From positions 131,117 to 195,116 of the forward strand of contig DATAVR010000006.1 in the NCBI GenBank assembly GCA_036267635.1: a DNA stretch of 64,000 nucleotides, written 5' to 3'. This document shows positions 34,133-42,711 of the stretch, piece by piece. Under the pieces are notes generated by a model. It searched no databases and was not told the DNA's origin. It saw only the letters and a list, made by a program, of their open reading frames with translations. How positions within the stretch are numbered: the stretch's first letter is position 1; every line of letters starts with the position of its first letter. The position numbers and the translations under genes were made by a program. The DNA is from JADGRB01 sp036267635. GTDB lineage: Bacteria; Myxococcota_A; Polyangia; Fen-1088.

Positions 34133-36730
34133 TTGGCCGACATCCACCGAGAACCGCAGGACACGCCTGGCTCAGCGCCAGGGGATTCGTCCGGGCCTGG
34201 CGTGGCGGCGCCATCCGCTCCCCCGTGGGACGAGATGCGCGCTCGCGACGGCGCGGTCCGGCCGCACTGGCAGGTGCTCGAAGGCGCGCTGAAGGCGTTC
34301 GGGCCGGGCGAGATGTGGCGGCGTTGGGAGCAGGCCCGCCAGCTCATCCGCCAGCACGGCGTCACCTTCAACGTCTACGGCGATCCGCGTGGGTTGGAGC
34401 GGCCCTGGCCGCTCGATCCGGTCCCGGTGCTCCTCTCGGCCGACGAGTTCGCGGTTCTCGCCGCCGGGGTCGCGCAGCGGGCGACGCTGCTCGACCGGCT
34501 GCTGGCCGATCTCTACGGCCCGCGGCGGACGATCGCCGAGGGGGTGGTCCCGCCCGAGGTGTTCCTGGCGCACCCCAACCTCTTGCGCGCCTGCGCCGGG
34601 CTGACCCCGCCGGGGGGACGCTTCCTGCACTTTTACGCCGCCGATCTGACGCGCACCCCCGACGGGACGCTGCGGGTGATGGCCGATCGCACGCAGGCGC
34701 CGGCCGGGGCCGGGTACGCGCTCGAGAACCGCATCGTGCTCGGGCGCGTGCTGCCGGAGGCGTTCCGCGACTCGAACGCGCAACGGCTGGCGCTGTTCTT
34801 CCGCACGCTGCGAGAGACGCTGGCCGCGCTGGCGCCGCAGGGGGTGCTGAACCCGCGCATCGTCCTTCTGACCGCCGGGCCGCACAACGCGACCTACTTC
34901 GAGCAGGCGTTCTTGGCGCAGTACCTCGGCTACCCGCTCGTCGAAGGGGGCGATCTGACGGTGCGCGACGGGCGCGTCTTCTTGAAGACGCTGGGGGGCC
35001 TGCACCCGGTCGACGTGATCCTGCGCCGGCTGCGCGACGACTACTGCGATCCGCTGGAGCTGCGCGCCGATTCGCTGCTGGGGGTGCCGGGGCTGCTGCA
35101 GGCGGCGCGCGACGGCACGATCGCGATCGCCAACGCCATCGGCACCGGCGTGCTGCAGACGCCGGCGCTGATCCCGTTTTTGCCCGGGCTCTGCCGCATG
35201 CTCCTGGGCGAGGATCTGAAGCTGCCATCGGTGGAGACCTGGTGGTGCGGCGAGCCGGCGGTCCTCGAGCACGTGATCGCGAACCTGAACGAGATGGTGG
35301 TCAAGCCGACCTATCCGCTCGGTCCGACCGACCCGATCTTCGGCGCGCGGCTCGATCGCGCGGCGACGGAGACGCTGGCGGCCACCATCCGCGCGACGCC
35401 GAGCCGGTTCGTGGCCCAGCGCCAGGTGGCACCCTCGACCGTGCCGGTGATCGAAGGGGACGAGCTCCGGCCGCGTCCGGTGGTGCTGCGCAGCTTCGTC
35501 GTCGCCGACGGGGCCGACGGCTACCAGGTCATGCCGGGCGCGCTGGGGTTGGTGGGGGGCGCGGGCGAATCCGACATCTCGATCGCGCGCGGCGCGCGCA
35601 GCAAGGACACCTGGGTCATCAGCGACAGCGCGGTGAGCGAGTTCACGCTGCTGCGTCACACGGTGGAGCCGGTCGAGCTGACCCGCGGCGGCGGCGATCT
35701 GCCGAGCCGCGTGGCCGACAACTTCTTCTGGCTCGGCCGCTACGCCGAGCGGGCCGAGGCCATCGCGCGTCTCGGTCGTATCATCTGTTCGCGGTTGGCC
35801 GAGCCGCGCGATGCGCAGTCGCTGGCGGGCGATCTCGCGCCGCTGGTCGCCTCGCTGCGGGCGCTGACCATGGTCGCCTCGGGGACCGAGCTGGCGGCCC
35901 TGCCGCCACTGGCCGAGGTGGCCCAATCCAATCTGATCATGCGCGAGGCGCTGTTCGACGAGAAGCTGTCGGGCTCTTTCATCGCCTCGGGGCGCGCCAT
36001 CGACAGGGTGGCGCGGGGGATCCGCGACCGGCTGTCGATGGACACCTGGACGGTGGTGTCGGCGCTGGCGCACGAGCTGGCCGACGCCGAGCGCGGCGGG
36101 CCCGACGAGCGTCCGATTGTTTTGGGCGCGCGGCTCGATCGGGTGGTCATGATCCTGGCGGGGCTGTCGGGGTTGACCTCGGAGAGCATGACGCGCGAAG
36201 CGCCGTGGCGATTCCTCGACATGGGGCGGAGGCTCGAGCGCGCCGTCAACACGGCGCTCATGATCGAAAGGACGCTCCCCACCGCGGCGGCGGCGGACGA
36301 GCAGCCGCTCTTGGAGGCGCTCCTCGACGCGGCCGACAGCGCGATGACCTACCGCCGCCGCTATCGCGCGACGCTGCAGGTGGCGCCGGTCATCGACCTC
36401 CTGGTCGCCGACGAGCGGAACCCGCGCGCGATCGTGTTCCAGCTGGCCGCGTTGGCCGACCACGTGACGTCGCTGCCACGCGACGCCGCCAGCGCCCGGC
36501 GCAGCTCCGAAGAGCGGCTCGCCTTCGAGGCGCTGTCGGAGATTCGCCTGGTCGACGTGGAGACGGTCTGCGCGCTGGCGGGGGAGGCGGGGGAGGGTCG
36601 TCCGGCGCTGGGGTCGCTGCTCGGCGATCTGGTGCACAAGCTGCAAAGTCTGTCGGACGCTCTTTTCACCGCCTACCTGACGCCGGCCACGATTTCACGC
36701 GCGCTGGCGTCGCCGGAGATCGGCGCGTGA
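34133..36730 (+). CDS. ATP-grasp / alpha-E fusion protein
   Basis: The 865-residue protein joins a circularly permuted ATP-grasp domain (about 30-510; HGVTFNVYGDPRGLERPWPLDP, LYGPRRTI, ADRTQAPAGAGYALENR, LLTAGPHNATYFEQAFLAQ, GARSKDTWV) to an alpha-E domain (about 520-865; PSRVADNFFWLGRYAERAEAIARL). In the minus-strand set the same two domains are separate genes. The start is a TTG with no strong ribosome site; an ATG at 34235 would trim 34 residues. The stop overlaps the transglutaminase gene as GTGA. It probably performs ATP-driven amide ligation with the downstream transglutaminase, which is predicted, not shown. Confidence 0.92.
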   Translation: MADIHREPQDTPGSAPGDSSGPGVAAPSAPPWDEMRARDGAVRPHWQVLEGALKAFGPGEMWRRWEQARQLIRQHGVTFNVYGDPRGLERPWPLDPVPVLLSADEFAVLAAGVAQRATLLDRLLADLYGPRRTIAEGVVPPEVFLAHPNLLRACAGLTPPGGRFLHFYAADLTRTPDGTLRVMADRTQAPAGAGYALENRIVLGRVLPEAFRDSNAQRLALFFRTLRETLAALAPQGVLNPRIVLLTAGPHNATYFEQAFLAQYLGYPLVEGGDLTVRDGRVFLKTLGGLHPVDVILRRLRDDYCDPLELRADSLLGVPGLLQAARDGTIAIANAIGTGVLQTPALIPFLPGLCRMLLGEDLKLPSVETWWCGEPAVLEHVIANLNEMVVKPTYPLGPTDPIFGARLDRAATETLAATIRATPSRFVAQRQVAPSTVPVIEGDELRPRPVVLRSFVVADGADGYQVMPGALGLVGGAGESDISIARGARSKDTWVISDSAVSEFTLLRHTVEPVELTRGGGDLPSRVADNFFWLGRYAERAEAIARLGRIICSRLAEPRDAQSLAGDLAPLVASLRALTMVASGTELAALPPLAEVAQSNLIMREALFDEKLSGSFIASGRAIDRVARGIRDRLSMDTWTVVSALAHELADAERGGPDERPIVLGARLDRVVMILAGLSGLTSESMTREAPWRFLDMGRRLERAVNTALMIERTLPTAAAADEQPLLEALLDAADSAMTYRRRYRATLQVAPVIDLLVADERNPRAIVFQLAALADHVTSLPRDAASARRSSEERLAFEALSEIRLVDVETVCALAGEAGEGRPALGSLLGDLVHKLQSLSDALFTAYLTPATISRALASPEIGA

Positions 36731-37623
36731 TTTACCGGGTCAAGCACGTCACTTCCTACCGCTACAGCGTGCCGGTCTCCACCTCGCACCACGACCTTCA
36801 CGTCTTGCTGCGCGGCTCACCCCGGCAGAAGATCCGCTCCGAATCGCTGCTGGTCACGCCGACGCCCTCCGTCCGGCGCGATCGCTTCGACTGGTTCGGC
36901 AACCGCGCCACCCACCTGGCGATCCACGAGCGCCACAGCGAGCTGACCGTCACCTCGCAGACGGAGCTGGAGGTGACCGCGCCGGCCGCTCCCGAAAACG
37001 ACGGTGGCCCCTGGGAGGCGACGCGCGACTGGGTCCGCGCGGCAGCCGATCCCGAGGCGCGCGCGGCCTTCGAATGGGTGCTGCGCTCGCCACACGTCGA
37101 TCTGTCGCCTGCTGCGCTCGACTTCGCCGTGCCCTCGTTCCCACCGGGGCGCCCGCTCCGCGAGGCGGCGAGCGATCTGATGAGCCGGATTCACGCCCAG
37201 CTCACCTACGATCAGGAGGCCACCGACGTGTCGACCTCCGTCGACGAGGTGCTGCGGGGCGGGCGCGGCGTCTGTCAGGACTTCGCGCACGTCCAGATCG
37301 CGGCCATGCGCGCGCTGGGGCTGCCCGCCCGCTACGTGAGCGGCTACCTGGCGACCGTGCCGGTGCCGGGCAAACCGCGTCTCGTCGGCGCCGATGCCTC
37401 CCACGCCTGGCTGTCGGTCTGCTCGCCCAACTTCGGAAATCTTGGAGCCTCCGGCTGGCTCGATCTCGACCCGACCAACGACGTCGTCCCGAGCGACCGC
37501 CACGTCGTCGTCGCCTACGGGCGCGACTTCGATGACGTGACGCCGATGCGCGGCGTCCTTCTGGGTGGCGGGCACCACCAGCTCCACGTCTCGGTGGATG
37601 TCGCGCCTATCTCTTCGCCCTGA
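36727..37623 (+). CDS. Transglutaminase-like protein
   Basis: The 298-residue protein has an N-terminal beta domain (IYRVKHVTSYRYSVPVSTSHHDLHVLLR) found in bacterial transglutaminase-like proteins and a papain-like catalytic core. The triad is Cys183 (GVCQDFAH), His226 (DASHAW) and Asp248 (DLDPTN). It may form, cut or transfer amide bonds. The GTG start overlaps the fusion gene's stop. ATP-grasp, alpha-E and this enzyme form a recurrent set; no substrate peptide gene is visible nearby. Confidence 0.92.
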   Translation: MIYRVKHVTSYRYSVPVSTSHHDLHVLLRGSPRQKIRSESLLVTPTPSVRRDRFDWFGNRATHLAIHERHSELTVTSQTELEVTAPAAPENDGGPWEATRDWVRAAADPEARAAFEWVLRSPHVDLSPAALDFAVPSFPPGRPLREAASDLMSRIHAQLTYDQEATDVSTSVDEVLRGGRGVCQDFAHVQIAAMRALGLPARYVSGYLATVPVPGKPRLVGADASHAWLSVCSPNFGNLGASGWLDLDPTNDVVPSDRHVVVAYGRDFDDVTPMRGVLLGGGHHQLHVSVDVAPISSP

Positions 37624-37734
37624 TCTCCCGTTACCCTTCCACCCGCCTCGGTGAAGACCCCCCGGGCGCAGCTCGCCTTCGTTACGCGCGGTTTCGCCCG
37701 CCGCTCTCGCTCGCGCGCCTCTGACCGCGCGTGG

Positions 37735-37793
37735 GCTTTTTCCGGCGCGTGGCCTGCAATGACATCAACGGCAGGCCACGCGCCGGAAAAAGC
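37735..37793. repeat. 23-bp perfect inverted repeat
   Basis: Positions 37735-37757 and 37771-37793 are exact reverse complements around a 13-base loop (AATGACATCAACG). The outer ends are GCTTTTT and AAAAAGC, so the T-run lies inside the stem instead of after it; this is not the usual intrinsic terminator, although it could still stop polymerase between two convergent genes. Confidence 0.9.
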
Positions 37794-37856
37794 TTCGTGC
37801 GGCCCTCGGAGTGGGCTCGAGGTGCTGGGGGCCGTCCGCACGAAACTGGGGTAGCG

Positions 37857-37920
37857 GTCGTTCGAGCGCGCGGGTCATTCAAGGGCGCGGGTCGTTCAAG
37901 CGGGGCCGTTCAAGGGCGAG
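37857..37920. repeat. Four degenerate tandem copies of 15-17 bp
   Basis: Copies at 37857-37873, 37874-37890, 37891-37905 and 37906-37920 share the core GTTCAAGSGCG or GTTCGAGCGCG. They are non-coding and end 20 bases before the ppc stop codon. Confidence 0.75.
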
Positions 37921-37940
37921 AAGGGAAGCAGGAGGGGGCG

Positions 37941-40628
37941 CTAGCCGGCGTTCCTGAGCCCAGCCGCGATGCCCAGGATCGACATCATGAGCGCCCGCTC
38001 GAGCCGCGGCCGCTCGGGCGCGTCGGCGGGCGCCGCGCGGTAGCGAGCGAGGAGCTCGATCTGCAGCTGGCTGATCGGATCGATGTAGGGGTCGCGCAGC
38101 TCGATCTGACGCGCCATCACCGGGTGCCGCGCCAGGAGCGGCGACTCGAAGGTTTCTTCCAGCGCCGCGCGCGCCCGCGCTTGCGCGTCGGCCAGCATCG
38201 GGAAGAAGCGCTCGCCGAGCTGCGGATCGCAGAGCCGCAGATAGCCACGCGTCACCTCCACGTCGCCTTTGCCGAGCGCCGTCGCGGCGCTGTCGAGCGT
38301 CGAGGCGAAGAACGGCCAGTCGCGAAACAGCTGCCGCCGCAGCGCGAGCGGGATCGTCGCCAGCCCCTCGGCGACGCCGAAGAAGGCGGGGAGGGGCAGC
38401 CGGACCTGGGTCCAGGACATCACCCAGGGGATGGCGCGCAGGTCGGTGATCTCGCGGACGCGGCCCGAGCGGTAGACGGGGCGGCTGGCGATCTGCAGGA
38501 CGCCGATCTCCCGGATCGGCGTCAGCTGCTCGTAGAATTCGAAGAAGCCGGGCTCTGTGAAGAGGGCGCGGTAGGCGGTGGCCGAGGCGCGCGAGGCCTG
38601 CTCGAGCGCCTCGCGCCAGGCGGGATCGAGCAACCCGCCGCTGTCGCGCAGATCGCGCGCGGCCGCCTGACCGAGGTGAAACAGCAGCTGCTCCAGGTTG
38701 CGGTGCGCGAGCTCGGGTTGGCTGTAGCGGTCGGCCAGCGCCTCTCCCTGCTCGGTGAGGCGGAGCCGCGCGCCGACGGTGCCGGGCGGCAGGCTGGCGA
38801 TGGCGCGGCCGGCGCTGCCGCCGCCCCGCGCGGTCGAGGTGCCGCGCCCGTGGAAGAACCAGACCTTCACGTCGAACGGGCGCGCCGCGGCGGTGATCGT
38901 CTCCTGCGCTTTATAAAGCGCCCAGTTCGCCGCCAGGAAGCCGGCGTCCTTGTTCGAGTCGGAATAGCCGATCATCACCTCGAGACCGTGGCGCCCGCGC
39001 ACGTGCGCCAGAAACAGTGGGTTGTCGAGGAGGCGGGTGACCGTCGCGCCGGCCCCTTCCAGATCGGCCAGCGTCTCGAACAGCGGCACGATGTCGAACG
39101 GCAGCGATGCTTGCGGCCGGTAGAGACCGACCTCGCGCGCCAACACCATCACCTCCAGCAGATCCGAGGGCGCGTGGGTCATGCTGACGACGTAGGCGCC
39201 GCGTGCCCGCCAGACCCGCAAGGCGCCGAGCGCCACCTCCAGCGCGCGCGTCGTCGGCTGATGACCGATCGGCGCCAGCGGGCGCGCGGAGGCGAGCTCA
39301 CGGGTGAGCAGCGCTTCGCGGGCGCCGTGGTCGAGCGCCTCGTAGTTGTCCGCGACGCCGCCCACCCGGAGCAGCTCGGCGACGGCTGCCGCGTGCGCGC
39401 GCGACTCCTCGCGCAGATCGAGCGTCACCAGGTCGAGCCCGAACACCTGCGCGCGCAGCTCGAGCGGTCGTACCTCGGTCGCCGCCGCGCTCGGTAGCCC
39501 AAGGCGGCGGAGCCCGCCCGAGATCGTCTTCAGATCGGCCAGGAGATCGCGCGCCTCTTGATACTGCGGCCGGTCGCTGTCACCGGCTGGCGCGCGCAGC
39601 TTCTGGGCCATGCCGAGGCAGAGGCAGCGGAACGGCTCGTTGGCGAGCGCGGCCGGGATCTCCAGCCCGGAGAGCGCGTCCGCGATCTCGAGGCGCAGCG
39701 TCTCCGGGAGCCGCACCCGTTGATCGGAGAGCGAGAGGACGCGGGCCAGCCGATCGAGCTCGTCGGCGTAGAGCGGCAGCACCTCGGCACGGGCGAAGCT
39801 CTGCGCCCAGGCGGTCACGGCGGGGAGCACCTTGGGGTTGCCGTCGCGATCGCCCCCGATCCAGCTGCGAAAGACGACCGGCGGCGGCAGCGTCGGGCGC
39901 CGGCCAAAGTGCGCCTCGACCGCGCGCTCCAGCTCCTCGACGAGCCGGGGGATCACCGACCAGAGGACCGTCGGGAGGTAGACGAGCCCACCGCGCGCCT
40001 CGTCCTCGACGCTGGGGCGCGCGTTGTGCAGCTCGGAGGTCCCCCACAGGAGCGCCACCCGCGCCTGCAGGCTCTCGCGCGCGCCCCGGACCCGACTCTG
40101 CAGGCGATCGAGGGCCGCCGCGATGTCGGCCAGGTGCCCGCGCACGGTCCAGCGGCGCGTCTCCGTCGGGTGCGCCGTGAAGGTCAGGTGCAACCGCAGC
40201 GACCCGAGCAGGGTGACCGCCTCCTCGTAGCTGAAGCCCTGCTCCTTGAGCGAACCGACCAGGGCCAGCAGCGATTCGCGCCGCGGCGCCGCGGTGCTGC
40301 TGGCGGCGTCGCGCGCGCCGTTCACCCGCATGCGGTGGCGCTCCTCGGCGGTGTTCGCCAGGTGCAGGTAGACGGAGAACGCCCGCACCAGCCCCTCGGC
40401 GTCCTCGAGCGAGAGCGCGCCGACCAACTCCCGCCAGCGTTGCGCCGCGCCGGCTCCACCCCCCCGCCGCGCCTCCTTGGTCAACGCCCGCACCGCCTCC
40501 TCGTGCGCGAAGAGGGCGTCGCCCGACAGGGTCCGGATCGCCTCGCCGAGCGCCAGCCCCAGCTCGTTCACCTCCCCGCGCAGGATGGCGAACCACTCGT
40601 CAGGGGTCCGCGCGACCGGCTCGCTCAT
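37941..40628 (-). CDS. ppc: Phosphoenolpyruvate carboxylase
   Basis: The enzyme adds bicarbonate to phosphoenolpyruvate to make oxaloacetate, refilling the TCA cycle. The 895-residue length is normal. Signature sites are the catalytic His153 in TAHPTE, GYSDSNKDAGF, the Arg/Gly loop FHGRGTSTARGGGSAGRA, and the conserved C-terminal tail SILGIAAGLRNAG. It starts at an ATG and stands alone in its transcription unit, with 57 bases to the next minus-strand gene upstream. The loop sequence is slightly unusual (TSTARGGGSAG in place of the common GTVGRGGGP). Confidence 0.96.
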   Translation of the reverse strand: MSEPVARTPDEWFAILRGEVNELGLALGEAIRTLSGDALFAHEEAVRALTKEARRGGGAGAAQRWRELVGALSLEDAEGLVRAFSVYLHLANTAEERHRMRVNGARDAASSTAAPRRESLLALVGSLKEQGFSYEEAVTLLGSLRLHLTFTAHPTETRRWTVRGHLADIAAALDRLQSRVRGARESLQARVALLWGTSELHNARPSVEDEARGGLVYLPTVLWSVIPRLVEELERAVEAHFGRRPTLPPPVVFRSWIGGDRDGNPKVLPAVTAWAQSFARAEVLPLYADELDRLARVLSLSDQRVRLPETLRLEIADALSGLEIPAALANEPFRCLCLGMAQKLRAPAGDSDRPQYQEARDLLADLKTISGGLRRLGLPSAAATEVRPLELRAQVFGLDLVTLDLREESRAHAAAVAELLRVGGVADNYEALDHGAREALLTRELASARPLAPIGHQPTTRALEVALGALRVWRARGAYVVSMTHAPSDLLEVMVLAREVGLYRPQASLPFDIVPLFETLADLEGAGATVTRLLDNPLFLAHVRGRHGLEVMIGYSDSNKDAGFLAANWALYKAQETITAAARPFDVKVWFFHGRGTSTARGGGSAGRAIASLPPGTVGARLRLTEQGEALADRYSQPELAHRNLEQLLFHLGQAAARDLRDSGGLLDPAWREALEQASRASATAYRALFTEPGFFEFYEQLTPIREIGVLQIASRPVYRSGRVREITDLRAIPWVMSWTQVRLPLPAFFGVAEGLATIPLALRRQLFRDWPFFASTLDSAATALGKGDVEVTRGYLRLCDPQLGERFFPMLADAQARARAALEETFESPLLARHPVMARQIELRDPYIDPISQLQIELLARYRAAPADAPERPRLERALMMSILGIAAGLRNAG

Positions 40629-40685
40629 GGATCTGACATGGCACGAACCGGCCGCCGAGACCAGAGGCGGATTGTTAATTCGGTG

Positions 40686-41603
40686 TCAGCCCCCCGTCGG
40701 CAACCGACGCCAGATCGTCCCCTCGTGGCGAGGTGGAAACTGTTCGGGGTGCAACATCTCGGCGAGGATCTCCGGGGTGTCGAACAGCATCGGTCCCGAG
40801 CGGTTGAAGTAAAAGTTGCCGTCGGCGGCGAAGGCCCGCCCGGCCCGAACGGCGCGGAGCGCTCGCCACCCGGGCCGCTCGGTCAGCGCCGGCAGCTCCG
40901 CCAGCGTGCGCCTCAGATCGAAGCCGCAGGGGGCGACGACGATGATCTCCGGATCGGCCTTCTCGAGCGCCTCGAACGGCAACGTCGTCGAGTGCGCGCC
41001 CGGCGCGCTCAGCAGGCTCTGGCCGCCGGCGACCTCGACGATCTCCGGGCCCCAGTTCCCCATCTCGAAGAGCGGCGCGATCCACTCCAGGCAGGCGACG
41101 CGCTGCCGGCGCAGCGGGCGCGTGAGGGCGGCGACCGCGGCCAGGCGCGCGCGGATGTCGGCCACCAACGCGCGTCCCGCCTCCGCCGCGCCGAGCACCT
41201 CGGCGACACGCGTGAACCCGTCCAAGATTCCGTCGACGGTGCCGGTGCTGAGGGCGACCACCTGATGGCGTTCCAGCTTGGCGGCGACCCCATGCGCGAC
41301 GTCGCCGGGGCTGACCGCGCAGACCTCGCAGTGGGTCTGGGTGATGATGATGTCGGGCTGGAGCGCAGCCAGCGCCGCCTCGTCGACCTGGTAGAGCGGC
41401 AGGCCCGCATGCAGCCGCTCGCGCACGCGCGCGTCGATCTCGGCGCTCGTGCCATGAATGTCGAAGGCGGGCTGGCTGAGCGCCGGCAGCCGTTTGACCC
41501 AGGCGGGGTGATCGCACTCGTGCGACCGCCCGACCAGGCGCTCGCCGAGCCCGAGCGCCGCCACCAACTCCGTTCCGCTCGCCAGCAGGGAGACGATCTT
41601 CAT
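40686..41603 (-). CDS. Cobalamin/iron-type substrate-binding protein without signal
   Basis: The 305-residue protein matches the helical-backbone class of periplasmic-binding folds (BtuF-like): MKIVSLLASGTELVAALGLGERLVGRSHECD at the start and the inter-lobe helix region around ILDGFTRVAEVLG. It has no signal peptide, like the soluble 'cobalamin-binding proteins' found apart from transporters. ATG 41603 follows the outer-membrane gene stop by 2 bases, so it is the last gene of the operon starting at 43909. Ligand unknown; B12 is a guess from family. Confidence 0.82.
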   Translation of the reverse strand: MKIVSLLASGTELVAALGLGERLVGRSHECDHPAWVKRLPALSQPAFDIHGTSAEIDARVRERLHAGLPLYQVDEAALAALQPDIIITQTHCEVCAVSPGDVAHGVAAKLERHQVVALSTGTVDGILDGFTRVAEVLGAAEAGRALVADIRARLAAVAALTRPLRRQRVACLEWIAPLFEMGNWGPEIVEVAGGQSLLSAPGAHSTTLPFEALEKADPEIIVVAPCGFDLRRTLAELPALTERPGWRALRAVRAGRAFAADGNFYFNRSGPMLFDTPEILAEMLHPEQFPPRHEGTIWRRLPTGG

Positions 41604-41605
41604 GG

Positions 41606-42166
41606 TCAAAAGACGCTCCATCCGAAGAGGACGACGACGTCGCGGAGACTGTCCAGACCCGTCGCCACGTCGGCGCGTACAAGGACATGAAGCGAGGGGC
41701 TGGCGGTCTGGGTCGCGGCCCGAAAGTTGAAGAACTTTACCCCCACCTCGGGCGACCAGCCGAGACCGTTGCCGGCATGCTCGACCGCGGGGCCGGCGAA
41801 CGAGTGTCGGCGATCGTAGCGGTAGCCGACGCGACCACGGAGGTGGGGGCCCGCGTCGGCGGGGACGTAATCGACGCCCCCGGCCAGATGGTGCCGGCTC
41901 GCGAGGAGGTCGTTGCTGCTGATGGTTGGGATGGGAACCTGCCAGGACCACCCGAGCGCGAGCTCGACGGTCTGCTGCGAATCGTGGGGAAACACGACGC
42001 CGATCTCGGAAGGGGCGAACAGGCCCAGGATCACGACGGGCGCGGGTACCGGGCTGTCCAGGTCATACATGTGTTCCTCCGAGTGACCCGAGGCGAACGC
42101 CGGCCGTGCCGCAAGGGAGAGCAACAGCGCCATGAGGACCGCGGGTCGCTTCAGATGAAGCTCCAT
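41606..42166 (-). CDS. Small outer-membrane-type protein, paralogue 1
   Basis: The 186-residue protein has a signal peptide (AVLMALLLSLAARPAFASGH) and a beta-rich body with the shared segments LALGWSWQVPIP, HHLAGGVDYVP, RGRVGYRYDRR and GWSPEVGVKFF, ending LFGWSVF. The strand pattern and final Phe fit a small outer-membrane barrel. It is the third of three tandem sister genes and starts inside the end of the second, overlapping by 16 bases. Function unknown. Confidence 0.78.
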   Translation of the reverse strand: MELHLKRPAVLMALLLSLAARPAFASGHSEEHMYDLDSPVPAPVVILGLFAPSEIGVVFPHDSQQTVELALGWSWQVPIPTISSNDLLASRHHLAGGVDYVPADAGPHLRGRVGYRYDRRHSFAGPAVEHAGNGLGWSPEVGVKFFNFRAATQTASPSLHVLVRADVATGLDSLRDVVVLFGWSVF

Positions 42167-42711
42167 CCGAAGAACGCCGTCACGGCGCGGAAGGCGTCGA
42201 GATCGGGCGCGACGTCCGCGCGGACCAGGAGGTGCCAGCATGGTCCCGGCTCGTCGATCTTGCCTTGCCACGGCAGGAACTTGACGCCGATCTCCGGCGA
42301 CCAGGACCAGCCCGTGTGGTCGACGGCGCCGGCCAGACCTCCGAACAGGTACCCACGCCAGTAGCGGTAGCCGAACCTTCCGCGAAAATTGACGTCGCCC
42401 CCGTCGGGCAGGTAGTCGAAGCCGCCGATGAGACGATGATGGCTGAAATACAGATGACCGTCGACCATCGGGGGGAGCGGAATCTGCCACGACCACCCGA
42501 GCGCGAAGGTCGGGTTTCCGGCGTCGTGCGCCGGGATCACCGCGCCGATGTCTGAGGGAATAGCCAAGGCGATGACGACGCCGAGCACGAGGAACGGCGC
42601 GAACGCGTCGCCGACCGCGTTCAGCGCGTGCCCCGAAGCGTGCGCCGGCCGCCCCGCGAGGCAGATCAACAGAGCCGCGGTGAAGCCGGCTCGCTTCAAA
42701 GGAAGCTCCAA
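42151..42711 (-). CDS. Small outer-membrane-type protein, paralogue 2
   Basis: This 186-residue sister has the same plan: TTG start (LELPLKRAGF lines up with MELHLKRPAV of paralogue 1), signal peptide (TAALLICLAGRPAHASGH), then LALGWSWQIPLPP-type sequence, LIGGFDYLP, FRGRFGYRYWRG, WSWSPEIGVKFL and the ending FFGWSFI. The start overlaps paralogue 3 by 16 bases, as its own end overlaps paralogue 1. Function unknown; likely outer membrane. Confidence 0.78.
   Translation of the reverse strand: MELPLKRAGFTAALLICLAGRPAHASGHALNAVGDAFAPFLVLGVVIALAIPSDIGAVIPAHDAGNPTFALGWSWQIPLPPMVDGHLYFSHHRLIGGFDYLPDGGDVNFRGRFGYRYWRGYLFGGLAGAVDHTGWSWSPEIGVKFLPWQGKIDEPGPCWHLLVRADVAPDLDAFRAVTAFFGWSFI

Larger units (their letters stand above)
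37624..37940. other. Gene-free stretch of 317 bases with repeats
   Basis: No convincing gene lies here, between the convergent transglutaminase and ppc genes. It contains, in order, a 23-bp inverted repeat (37735-37793), a 9-bp inverted repeat (TTCGTGCGG at 37794-37802, CCGCACGAA at 37836-37844) and a tandem repeat (37857-37920). The short open frames across it are built from these repeats and have no protein-like sequence. Confidence 0.75.

Noticed and set aside
34172..36646. 824-codon minus-strand frame opposite the ATP-grasp/alpha-E fusion
   Set aside because: It is an antisense shadow; the plus strand shows both domains with family motifs.
37651..37854. Small open frame in the gene-free stretch
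   Set aside because: It is made of the two arms of the inverted repeat and has no ribosome site or protein-like sequence.
39558..41690. Long plus-strand frame across ppc and the binding-protein gene
   Set aside because: It runs through two unrelated genes on the other strand and lacks protein-like features.
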